A DNA stretch of 64,000 nucleotides. Origin: Tetrahymena thermophila SB210. Taxonomy: Eukaryota; Ciliophora; Oligohymenophorea; Hymenostomatida; Tetrahymenidae. Position numbers and translations under genes: made by a program. Where the stretch lies: contig NW_002476157.1 of NCBI RefSeq assembly GCF_000189635.1, positions 62,001 through 126,000 on the forward strand, given 5' to 3'. Shown here one piece after another: positions 37,752 to 48,408 of the stretch (position 1 is its first letter; each line of letters begins with the position of its first letter). A model generated the notes under the pieces. The model saw nothing but the letters and a program-made list of their open reading frames with translations, ran no database searches and was not told the DNA's origin.

Positions 37752-40213
37752 TCATTCATAGGTGTTTTTTGACCTCCAAAACTTTATTGAACAATCATAC
37801 CCAAATGTTATTAAAGTACCAGATTTAAGCTATAAAATCGAACGTGGAAAGCTTTTATGACCAAAAAGCTTTGTGGAAGCTGTGTTTGTGTCTAAATTTA
37901 CTATAAAAATGCTTAAATCTTCTCCACATACAATTAAAGAATTGTTGTCGTTCATTAACTTAATACTCCATATAGAGAAAGGCACTATATCCATTTTAAA
38001 TACTTTATCAAATGTCTTCCAATTCCACATAATTATTATACAATCATCACCAGCACTTAATATATAATCTTCTTTGTATTTTTCCAGTGTATTTACTTAG
38101 TTATTATGCCCCTTTAAAGTACCATAGCATTCCAAGCGATTTAAGTTCCAAATTTTTATATTGTAATCTGCTGATGAGCTCATTAAGAGGTTGTCTTATT
38201 CGCTCAGCAGAGTTATATAAAATACACCGTCCGTATGACCCACAAGCGTTCCTATAAAGAGTAATATAAATAATAGGTATCCAAGTTAATATAATATATA
38301 AATAAAAAGCAGATATGTCATCGCTTTCATCATTTATATCTGTATGTATGTTATAATTTACATCAGATTTTAGATTAATTAACATTTTGTGACGTTTTTA
38401 TTATACAAGTAAATGATTTTTAATTAACGGTCACAGTAATTACACTCACTAGAAGGAATAATTTTGATTAATACTTGTAATAATTATAAAAATAGATACT
38501 TTCTTTCTTTATTTCTTATTGGCTAAAGCAATCAATTCTTCATTTTAACTTATTCAGAAGTAATTAATGTTAACAAGTAAACTCTTCTCATTAAAGTTTT
38601 TATTTTAATGGTATTTATTTAATTTTAATGAAGATATTTCAATTCAAATAAAAAAAACGAATTTTAAGTTACAGAAGAAGATACAAAATTCTTAACTTGA
38701 ACATAATCTGCTTTTTGATTTTTATCAATTAAAATAAAAAATTACCATCAGGTGACTGAGAGGCAGATTCGTAGTGCCAAACCTTAATTGTATTATCAAA
38801 TGAACACGTAGCAAATAATTTATTTGAAATCTTGCATACACACATCAATATTTCATTATGGGCTTAGAAAGTCTTAAAGTTCTCTGAGTCGCTGATATCC
38901 CAAAACTTTACTACACCATCACTACCTCCTGTTATAATAATACTATCGTGATAGTGTATAATTGACATTACAGAGCCCTCATGAGCCTAAAATTCATCAA
39001 TAAATTGGTTTGTAGCTCTATCAAAAATGAGAACATTATTTCCTGGAGATCCTGTACCAAATGCTATTGTTTAAGAATCAACTTCGCAAGCACACAGAAT
39101 AGGATCTTAATCAATTCTTTATATACTCCTGTAATTAACAACACTTTTAGAATTCCAAATAGAAACCCTATTGTAATCTTCGGCTCCCTTTTATAAAATT
39201 AAATTCAATAGTATGAAAAATAGAAGAAAAAATCAAATTAAAAGATAAATAAATATTTCTTATAAAATAATTTACACAATTTAATTTGCAAAATTTGTTT
39301 TTGTAAAATAATTAATTTTTAAAATATTTTTAAAATCTACATTTTCCTCAACTAAAACTCTCTTTGCTTCTGATTCGTTTGAGACTTTTACAAGTTGTTC
39401 GCTCATGAATGTTTCTATTTTTGGTGATATTTATTTTAATATTAGTAAGCTAGTTTCACTTTCAAACTCTTTAATGTAGAAAGAAATAAGACGAAAGTCA
39501 TTTGTAAGTTGCTCAATTTTTTATTTATCTGGAAAATCAACTACTTTTTTAATAATTACATTCATTTCATCGAAATCTTTTACTTTTACTACGTTTACCA
39601 TCTCTTTTTCAATATCAAAATAAATATCATCTAGTTGTGGCTAAAGAGAGTCTAAAATTTCTTTGCATAAATTGTAATTTTTCTATTTAAAAGCAAGAAC
39701 TTCTTTCTTAGTTTCATTAATCAGGTTAATTAAATTGTCTTAAAGTATACTAAACTCTTTTTCAACAGTTTAAGTTGCCATATTGAATGCAAAATCTAAC
39801 TTTTTCATAAATTATTATTTCTCCTGAAGGAAAAACTCAATGTCCAATACTGACTTTTCTTTAATCACTTTCTTTTCTTTTTTCAATTTGAAAAATTCAG
39901 AAAACTTCTTAGCATACTTTTTAATTGGAGCATGATCAGTTTCTAGGCACTCATCGCAAAGTAATTTTTTGTTGCAAGTTTTAATTGTGCATACTCTGTT
40001 GACTATACCATGCTAAAATCCTTTATCACAATTAATCTTTGGAATCTTATCATCTAAATTTTCTAGCAATTCCTTATAAAAATTTTCATCATACTCCTAA
40101 ATTTCTTTAACTATCTCCTTTTATTGAGATTCAATATCAATAAAAGAATCGCTTTTTTTCTTATCTCTAACAGTTATTGTCTTTGAATTTGATTTAAACT
40201 CTTAAATTGACAT
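37752..40213 (-). CDS. B-box-like zinc cluster, coiled coil and WD40 repeat protein
   Basis: 604 residues, three exons (introns 39188..39340 and 38252..38745). The start MSIQEFKSNSKTITV is the first Met of the frame. Residues ~59-95 have a B-box-like zinc pattern: C-x5-H-x6-C-x4-C-x5-C-x2-C-x4-H in CDKGFQHGIVNRVCTIKTCN then KKLLCDECLETDHAP. A Lys/Glu/Phe-rich coiled coil follows to about residue 290. The C-terminal half is a WD40 propeller of roughly seven blades: AHEGSVMSIIHYHDSIIITG, DGVVKFWDI, ATCSFDNTIKVWHY, GHTDGVFYIT, SSSADYNIKIWNL, AGDDCIIIMWNW and the last blade YDCSIKFWR. This zinc/coil/WD order mimics TRIM-like or ciliate WD40 families without a RING. A scaffold role is inferred; partner unknown. 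The 494 bp second intron splits one WD blade. Confidence 0.87.
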
Positions 40214-40987
40214 ATTTAAATTTATTTTATAGACTACTTAAATATTAACTTCAATTATTTACAAAACTAATAATAACACAAATTAGACATGAATAAACGA
40301 TAGAAAATACCCAAAAATTAAAATAAATAAATATCTGTATTGATAAGTATTTAAAAAAATAAAATAAATAACAATAATAATAATAATAAAACATTTAAAA
40401 AATTTAATAATTTTAATTTGTTTTTTCTTCTAAATAAAAATAAATTTTATTCCTTAAAAAAAATTATTTTTTAAAACAAAATTTAGGAAATTCAGGATTT
40501 GAATTTAAATTAGCACAGATACATCAATAAATAGGTTACAACAAAAATATTTAAATTTTAATTATAAATTAATGCTATAAAAACTAAATTTATTTATTTT
40601 TAAAATGATAACACATGCTTTAAATTAAATTTTTAGATTAAAAGAAAATAAATAAATGAAAGTTTCTAAAGATAATAAATAAAAATGTAGATATTATTAA
40701 ATAAATTTTTCAGTTAAAATCGAGTTGCCACTTTTAGGAATCTTAAAAATTTAGAAATTCAGTAAATATTGTAATTAAATAAATTATGCATAAAATAAAT
40801 ATAGACATATACAGACAAGCATATATACATTCATTTAGAATCCAGGAATTATAATAAAAAGATTTTGTTGGCGGAAATAAAATTTATCAATAATCAATCA
40901 TAAATAATTAACTATATAAATTAAATAAAGCAAAAAAAGGAGATTCATAAATACAAATCATATAATAATATATAGAATTATGCAAAT
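40214..40987. other. divergent AT-rich spacer
   Basis: Promoter region shared by the WD40 gene (minus) and the Asn/Gln-rich gene (plus). It includes an aataataataataat stretch near 40372. No defined site recognised. Confidence 0.7.
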
Positions 40988-42859
40988 ATGAAAGGCAATA
41001 AGCAATATCAATATTAAGAAAAAGAAAATATCATCCCATTTACATAAGGTTTTCCTCCAGGCAAGAGTAAGACTATTAGGAATGTTAGAACATCTGCAAG
41101 TTAGAATGTCCCGCCTATAATTCATTCTAACATTTAGGCTAACTACCTTTATGATTAATAGATAAGCTAATTTAATGAGCAATTCAAGTAGCCAAAAGAC
41201 TAAGAATATAATTAAGATCAGCAGTAGCATAATGAAGAAAATGTGAGATCATTTGTCAGATATCCAAAATCAAGCAGAGGAGAATAATCATAAACAAGCC
41301 ACACACATACTGCAAAAGATTAGCCTGTAGTCTTAGATATCTAAGATCTTAAATAATTAAAGTGTTTTCTATTAGAAAATGATTTAGAAGAAGATACTGT
41401 GATTTCTGGAGAAGTAAATGGCCAATCAAACCATTACACAATATCTCATCCATCTTAGTATTCAGAAAAAAATTAATCAGAGTAAAGCTATTTTCGAGAA
41501 AAAATTCCACCATTTAGAGAGATACAAACAAATATTTTGTAAAAAACTTCTATGAACATAAATTAATAGGTTTAAAGCTTACCATTAAAGCCACAAAATA
41601 GGTAAAAGTCAGCAAATTAGTAACATAAAGAAAAATAAGAAAAAATTACATGCCAAAGCAAGCCATCAACTAGATAGGGAAGATATTGTTATGATAGCAA
41701 TGAATTTAGTGATAAAAATTACCAAACAATATCTCATAATGAACCATCATAGTTAATATGTACTTGCATTAACATGAATGACCAAAATCATAAATAGCAT
41801 GGCACTTTATAGGAAAAAAGTACAAATATAAATTCATTCAGAGAGCTTGTATTCTGCTAAATACACTCATAATATCAAAAAGGTATGTATCCCTTAAACA
41901 GCAACAATAATAATAATAATAATAATAATAGTAATGCTCAATGCTCATCTCATTCTAATTAAAGAAGACCTTTGACATAAAAATTAAATAATAACCAATA
42001 AAATGGGAAATAAATACAAAAGTAATAGTAAGATTTTGAAGATTCTACACTTTCTTAAAGTAACAATGAAATACAATCAAAAAGAACTATCTGCGTAAGG
42101 AAAAGGGGGAACTCTTAAAATTAAAAGCCAACTAGCTAGAACTCTTTAGAAGTAAGTCTCTTTTAATATTTACAAAATCCAATAAATTGTGGAGCAAATT
42201 AGAATATTATATTATCAAATGAATTTGGTAGAATGCACTCAAGAAGTGTTTTTTCGGTATCAAAAGACTAAATTTGCAATTCAAGCAATAGTAACAACAA
42301 TAATGTATCATAAAATTATTTAGCAAAGAGCTTAGCTTAGTAATCAGAAGAGAGAAAAAATTTTAACAAAGCTATTCATAATGTTTTAATAAATTTCAAA
42401 GCTATGCAATAAACACAAAATAATCTTCCACCCATGAACAACAATATTATGGTTAACCACTAATTTTAGCAGTTTTCATAACCTGTAAAATAATAAATAT
42501 CTAACTTAAAATAAGATGTAGAAGAAATAAATTAAACTAATACTAATGATCAGTAATTGCCAGCAAATACTCCCAATAATATTTATCTTAATAATAATGT
42601 AATCATTAATAATTATAATGAGCCAAACGCTTAAATTTAACAAAGAATAAATCTACCATCAATAAATAAAAATAACCAAAAACAAGCCAGATCTTTGAGC
42701 TTTAATGGTGCTAATTATAATAATAAGAATACAACTATTTATAATACAAATTAATAAAATTTTAAAATTTAAAATATCAACAGCAGCTTCTTTAACAATT
42801 AAAATGAATAAGAATAGTCAAATCAAAAAATAGAAAATCTTTACAAAGTATTTAATTGA
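40988..42859 (+). CDS. Asn/Gln/Ser-rich low-complexity protein, function unknown
   Basis: Intronless, 623 residues, ATG 40988 (MKGNKQYQYQEKENIIPFTQ) to TGA 42859. The frame has dozens of TAA/TAG Gln codons and no TGA, which makes it secure. Composition is dominated by Gln, Asn, Ser, Lys and His. One more ordered block lies near residues 120-140 (VVLDIQDLKQLKCFLLENDL). There is a run of nine Asn encoded by an AAT microsatellite (41906-41930). Near the end are NNIYLNNNVIINNYNEPN and repeated NQ/SN motifs. Scattered Cys pairs (CTCINMND, CSSHSN) do not form a recognised zinc motif. A disordered or granule-forming protein is likely from composition; nothing more specific can be said. Confidence 0.8.
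41903..41931 (+). repeat. AAT trinucleotide microsatellite coding for poly-Asn
   Basis: About nine consecutive AAT codons inside the Asn/Gln-rich gene; likely length-variable between strains. Confidence 0.9.
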
Positions 42860-43324
42860 ATTTAGTAAAGAACATTTTTAAATAAATATAAAGACAAATA
42901 AAATTAATTATTCTTATATGTATCCATCCCATCCTTTTATGTATATAAACAAATAAATAAAATAATTTCAAACATTTTAATGATCAAATTTATTTCAATT
43001 TTAATATTCTTGGTATAAAATTACAAATTATTTGATAAAAAAGAAGGTTATTTATTTTTGTTGCAATTAATAAAATAAATCTTTTTTAGCTTTTTTTCTG
43101 ATCATCTTTCAACTTTGTATCTTAAAAAAAATATACACTCATAGATCAAGTGAGTAAATTTAATCATTATAAAAGGATATCCACTAAAAAAAGGCAAGAA
43201 AGAATTAAATATAATAGGAAGAAAATTAATTACATCTTCTTAAAGAATTAAATTATTAATAATTAATAACGCTAAAAATTAAGATTTTAAAGAAAAAAGG
43301 CATATAAATCTATTAATTTAATAA
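42860..43324. other. short intergenic spacer
   Basis: Between two plus-strand genes. AT-rich, nothing recognised. Confidence 0.7.
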
Positions 43325-43960
43325 ATGCAGATTTAAATACTCTTAATATTTACCATTTTTATTTCTTCTTGCTTAGCTGGAAATTATCTAGATAATTATT
43401 TCTGCCAAAACGAAATTTGTAACCAGTACTGGGTAAATTGTAAGGATTAAAATTTAACTCCTGACTAAACTTAATATTGTGCTACAAGATCATTATTTTT
43501 AGGATGCATTGCTTTAATTGATCAAAATCTCTCACCATCAGTCAAGTACCAAAAATACAACGATTGTAGAAAATAGGTCACTTTCGATAATGGTAATTAG
43601 TTTTTTTATTTTTTGAACTGTTAAGTCAATTGCGGATACTAATAGCTATGGGTACAATGCAGCTAAAAGCTAAAATAAATTGATACTTGCCCAGGTACTG
43701 ATTGCCCTTCTTCTGAAGATTTTTAATCATGGAATAATGATTATCAAAAATGCACTGCTGAACAAGATACAAATCTATGTTCATTTGTTTCAGATGATTT
43801 AGTCACTGACTGTTCTAACTCAGTAAAAGCCAAGTGCAAAATTTTAGCATCAAAATCAGCAGGATCATCTAATAAATATGTATAATTGATGTAATGCAGC
43901 TCAAATTCTATGCTTCTTATTTTCTCATTAATTGCCTTACTTAACTTTTTACTATTCTGA
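43325..43960 (+). CDS. secreted Cys-rich protein, probably GPI-anchored surface protein
   Basis: 211-residue uninterrupted frame, ATG 43325 to TGA 43960. The N-terminus MQIQILLIFTIFISSCLAG is a signal peptide. The mature part holds about 17 Cys, in blocks such as CQNEICNQYWVNC and NCGYQQLWVQC. The C-terminus is QCSSNSMLLIFSLIALLNFL then LF, a hydrophobic tail preceded by small residues, as in GPI-attachment signals. In Tetrahymena such proteins coat the cell and cilia (immobilisation-antigen-like). It is related to the protein at 52064. A 33 bp stretch at 43593..43625 has intron-like ends (GTAATT...TTAAG) but also reads in frame, so both spliced and unspliced forms would code. No enzymatic motif is present. 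Confidence 0.85.
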
Positions 43961-44893
43961 GATACCAGATAGATAGATAAATTAATAAATACATGAATTA
44001 AATAATTAGTCAATGACTTGGCAGAAAATTTTGAAACAAAAAAATAGTGAAATTTTCTGATCGTAGAGTAATTGAAAAAGCATTGATAGATATCAAGTAT
44101 ATTATAAAAAATTGAATAAAAATTAATATTATCTTCATACATACATACATACATGTAAATAAGTATTGTGATAAATAAGCAAATGTTAATATTTTAATGA
44201 ATAAAAAATGTAATAAAAATAAATTTATTATTTGTTTTGTTGCCTACACAAAATATTAATAATCATAAAAAATGTATTGGTTCCTTATTTTATCTCTATG
44301 ATTACTGATGAATTAGCCTATTTTTACAGAGAGAAATTCAAAAAATAAATAGCTTACTTTCTGTTTTATTATTTAAAGTTTATGAAATTAATAAATATAT
44401 GTTAAAGCTATTGATTGCAACAAAATTTAAGCTATTTTTTAATTTGCACTTTACTTCAACAATAAATTTGGAAAATAAGATTAATTTTAGCTAATAATTA
44501 CATTTTCATAATATTTACTTAACCCATTTAAATTATTGCAAAATTAATATCTAAATCAAATAAAAGGCGATCTATTGATTAATTGATTAATTAAGAGGTA
44601 AAGCTAATAAAAATAATTACCAAATAAAATTTTAAGTCATTAAAGAGTGAAGACAGATAGTAATAGTATTTTAGGTAAAGCAGATTTTTCTATTATCTTT
44701 GTGAATTAAATCAGATATTATTCATATTACCATTATTGATTGACAGATATTAATAGACTTTTCAATAATTTGATACTAATATTTATTTTATTTAATCTAG
44801 GATGGTTATTTTCTAATTACTTCAAATCATTCATCAAATATAAAAATTAAATTAAGTAAGTAAAAAATCTAAAAGATATTTTTTGTTATTAAA
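43961..44893. other. AT-rich intergenic spacer with a CATA microsatellite
   Basis: Contains five catacata-type repeats at 44136-44154. No gene seen; a 136-codon standard-code frame on the minus strand overlapping 43744-44154 is a shadow of the Cys-rich gene plus chance extension. Confidence 0.65.
44136..44154. repeat. CATA tetranucleotide microsatellite
   Basis: catacatacatacatacat, just under five copies, in intergenic DNA. Confidence 0.9.
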
Positions 44894-45346
44894 ATGCAGA
44901 TAAGATTGATATTTTAAATATTATGCTTGGTTTTTTGTACAGCAAGTTTAACTAGTGCTCGTCATACATTTTAAGGAACATCTGTAGCTGAGTTAAATGA
45001 GCAGTCTTTCCGCTAATTGACAGGAATTGGATCTGAAGACAAAAAAATTAAAGAAGATTTTATTGTTTTCTTCTACGCATATTGGTGTTCTTATTGCAGA
45101 AAAGATAGCCCTGCTTGGATTGATTTTAAGAACCAAAATAATAATGAAAACATTATGGTCTTTCACTGCCCTGATAACTAAGCCTTTTGTGAATAATTGT
45201 ACGTGTATAGCTACCCAACTATACTTTTATTCCCTAAAGACACTTACCAATATTGTATATTCTCTGGAGTAAGGGACTAGTATGAAATACAAAAATTCTG
45301 GTCTAAAAAATGTGAAAATGAATAACTATATGAAATCAAAGTTTGA
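44894..45346 (+). CDS. secreted thioredoxin-fold protein with CSYC active site
   Basis: Intronless, 150 residues. A signal peptide (MQIRLIFQILCLVFCTASLT) is followed by a single thioredoxin fold: EDFIVFFYAYWCSYCRKDSP with the redox pair Cys65/Cys68, then VFHCPDNQAFCEQLYVYSYP containing the cis-proline (YPT) of the fold. The likely role is as an ER or secretory-pathway disulfide oxidoreductase of the PDI family. The CSYC active site differs from the usual CGHC or CPHC, so redox potential may differ. It lies 1.3 kb upstream of a longer paralogue (46618..47472) with the same block order, including the shared extra Cys residues of HCPDN-x3-C and the FW-x-KKC end. There is no KDEL-like tail (ends LYEIKV), so it may be exported. 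Confidence 0.88.
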
Positions 45347-46617
45347 ATAATGTATGAAAAGCTTAAATAGATATATATTGTAATAAAAATATTTTTTATT
45401 TACAAATTAACTAATTTAGTACAGTATTTTTATGAAAACAAATATTTCTACTTTCTATTTTAATTTATTAAATAAGCTAAATTTTACTCATTTATGGTCA
45501 AAATTGCAGACCAAAAATTTATTAATTTAAACATAAAAAAATTCGATTGATTAAAAAATTATTTTTAAAAAATGATCATCCATTAATCTAATCAGACTTT
45601 TCTTATGAATTTTTATTTCTCTATAAATATTTTTTAGGTTGAGATATCTTTGAAATAGATAAAAAATGACTAAATTGGTACTAAAAGTAAAAAGAAGAAA
45701 AATTTTTAATGATGTATTAAAATTATTCACACATAAACTGCTTAATTGTTAAGCAATTATCAAATAATTTGATAAAAAAATTAAATTTTTAAAACTAAAA
45801 ATGCTTGTTTATTTCATTTTTATTTATTTTAAATTTAAGAGAAGAAAATGAATTGAAAAAAACATCTTGAATCATATTATGTGTTTCTTTTTTAAAAATA
45901 TACAATAGTTTTTTTAATTTAATAAAATTATTAAATCATTTAAATTAAACTTATTTTATTCATTTTTTGGTTTTCTTTAAAAAGTATTTTTAGAAAGCAA
46001 GCAGAAATGATCATTAATATTACTTTTATAACAAAATAAATATTTTATTTCGGTTTAAAACATCCTATAATAATAAAAAATTCGACTAAATTAACATTAA
46101 AATCAGAAAGAAAATAAAGATTTTCAAGAATATTTTAAAATCATCCATAAATTGTGGAGCATTAATGAAATAATTAGGTAAACATATTTGATTTTTTTAA
46201 AGCTAAAAATGATTATTTTTTGATTTTATTTATATTTATATTGAAGTTATAAAAAGAAAATAAATTAAAAAAAAAATCTTCTATTATCTTTATTTTACTT
46301 TAAATGTAGTACAAAAGCCTATTTTAATTAAATAATATAGAACAAAATTTAAATTTAACTTACTTACTTAATTTATTTGTTTTTGTTTAAAAACTATTTT
46401 AAATTTTTTGAATATCTAAAAATAACAAATTAAGGGTGAAAATTTTAAATTAGTTAAAAACGGAACATGTTAGGTGTATAGATAGGAATAAAATCCAAAT
46501 AAGAAAATTATAATTTAATTATTTTGATAACAAGCTCTTGATATATTCTACGATTATTGTATATTTAGTTAATTGATATTTAATTAAAACAATCAAATAT
46601 AATTTGAAATATTTATT
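45347..46617. other. AT-rich intergenic spacer
   Basis: Between the two thioredoxin-fold paralogues. Two stretches resemble each other (around 45600-45760 and 46040-46200: aaattggtactaaaagtaa / aaattaacattaaaatc, followed by attgttaag/attgtggag), hinting at an old duplication, but the similarity is weak in such AT-rich DNA. Confidence 0.5.
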
Positions 46618-47472
46618 ATGAAAATAAATTTTATTTTTGCACTAGTAATTGCTTTTGCAGTAGTTGCTTATGCTGACCATAGCTTTATTGGTACGATTGT
46701 TGAGTAGTATGATTAAGTAGATTTTGCATAAAAGACTGGTATTGGTCTTGGAAAGAAAAAAATGAAAGAAGATTTTTTTGTAATGTTCTATGCCGGATGG
46801 TGTCCTCACTGCCAAAGATTTATGCCTGTTTGGATTGAATTAAAAAAGGATAATATGTAAGATAATTTTATAGCAGTTCATTGCCCTGATAACCATGATT
46901 TATGTGAGGCCTTCGGAGTGTAAGGATACCCTACTCTTTTATTATTTAACTCTAAAGAGTATAAGTATTGTCAATTTTCAGACAAAAGGGATAAAGAAAC
47001 TACATTATAATTCTGGAAAAAGAAATGCGAAGGAGCAGCTATGAAGGAAATTAATTTTAGAGTTGACACTGACTTTGAAAGCGAGGATGAAGATGAGGAA
47101 AACGAAGATGAAATTTAAGAGGCATCAGACTTAGATGGTTCAAAAACTATTGTGAATAAGAATAAAAATAAAACAGAAGACCCTAATTTAGATGAAGATG
47201 AAAAGAAGAAGGATGTAAAGAATTTTAGAGTTTAAAAGAACAAAGCATATTAAGATAAAATCATGAAATTTAAAGATTATTTTAAGAAACTTGGTCCTCT
47301 CACTGTTGTTATGTTAATAGGATTATGTATTTTATCTGTTACATTTGTTTGCAATAAGTGTTGCTCATATGATTAAGAAGATCCTTTTACAAAGACAGTG
47401 TTAAAAGGTGCTGATAAAAAATCTAAGTCTGGTTATTAAAAGCAAAGCAATAATAGTTCATACGTGTTATGA
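46618..47472 (+). CDS. membrane-anchored thioredoxin-like protein (TMX-like), CPHC active site
   Basis: Intronless, 284 residues. Signal peptide MKINFIFALVIAFAVVAYA; thioredoxin fold with EDFFVMFYAGWCPHCQRFMP, redox pair Cys62/Cys65, and the cis-Pro in GVQGYPTLLLF. After the fold comes an acidic linker (ESEDEDEENEDE) and a Lys-rich stretch, then one transmembrane segment near residues 225-246 (LGPLTVVMLIGLCILSVTFV) followed by a Cys-containing juxtamembrane motif (CNKCCSYD) and a short polar tail. This topology is that of TMX-type ER oxidoreductases: lumenal catalytic domain, cytosolic tail. It is a paralogue of 44894..45346 with the membrane anchor added (or lost in the smaller one). Role in disulfide formation is inferred from the family. 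Confidence 0.9.
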
Positions 47473-48408
47473 TATCAATAAATTTCTTATGATAAAAATA
47501 AATATTGTGTATACATATAAATTAATTTATTTTAATTTAAGTGTAATTTATCATTTTACATTAGAATTATTTTGACAAAATTCATTAAATATTTAATTAT
47601 ATCTCTTATAAAAATAAAAGTCATCTGTTTATAATCGAAGTTAATTTACTTGGTTAGTAAATAATTAAATATCTCTTTAAAAATTTAATATAATCATTGA
47701 TAAATATGTAGCATACTCTTTAAATTAAGTAAAAGTACCAAATTTTTAATTTTTATTATTCTAATCTCAAAATTAATTTTTTAATTTGATAAAATTAAGC
47801 AAATTTATTAATATATGTAATAGTAATAAAATATTATAATTAAGAAATTTTCAAATATCTTATATCAATTGTATTTTATTCTAAATTTTTAAATTAATAT
47901 CAAGTGAATTAATAAAAAAAATTTCAAAAAAAATCTAAAAATAAGAATAAAGATTTGTTTATTTTAGGCTTCTGTTTAAAAATTTTTACATATTTATCCT
48001 TTGCTGCATTTTCTAAAAAAATATTTTGTTTAAAAAAAGCTTTATAAACTCAAATTAAAATTGTCAATATTATTTTTCTCATTTATTTTTACTATTAATA
48101 AAATAAGATCAATATCTTAATTTAAAAAAACAAGTTTTAAATATTTTGTAAATTTATTTAAGATTATTAATTAATTGATTTAGTTAAATTCATAAATTAG
48201 TTTTATAAAAACAAACTAATTACTTTATAAAATAATATTAGAGTTAATTAAAATAAATTGATTAATAATACAAATATTCATCGAAATATAAAATAAGCTT
48301 TAATAGAATATTATTTTAGCATCTCTATCAATTAATTAATAATTAATTAAATATAAGTAAACTTTAAGAAAATTACTTTTATTGTAATTAATTCATGTTC
48401 GAATTAAA
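47473..48408. other. convergent AT-rich spacer
   Basis: Lies between the 3' ends of the TMX-like gene (plus) and the chromo-like gene (minus), so probably only terminators and 3' UTRs. Nothing recognised. Confidence 0.65.

Noticed and set aside
38104-38385. 93-codon minus-strand frame across the second intron of the WD40 gene
   Set aside because: Its second half overlaps a WD40 blade in another phase; its first half lies within the intron needed to join two blades.
40958-41230. 90-codon hydrophobic minus-strand frame
   Set aside because: Antisense shadow of the Asn/Gln-rich gene; hydrophobic because AAT/CAA-rich codons read backwards as Leu/Ile.
43744-44154. 136-codon minus-strand frame
   Set aside because: Overlaps the secreted Cys-rich gene in antisense and is interpreted as a shadow plus AT-rich extension through the CATA repeat.
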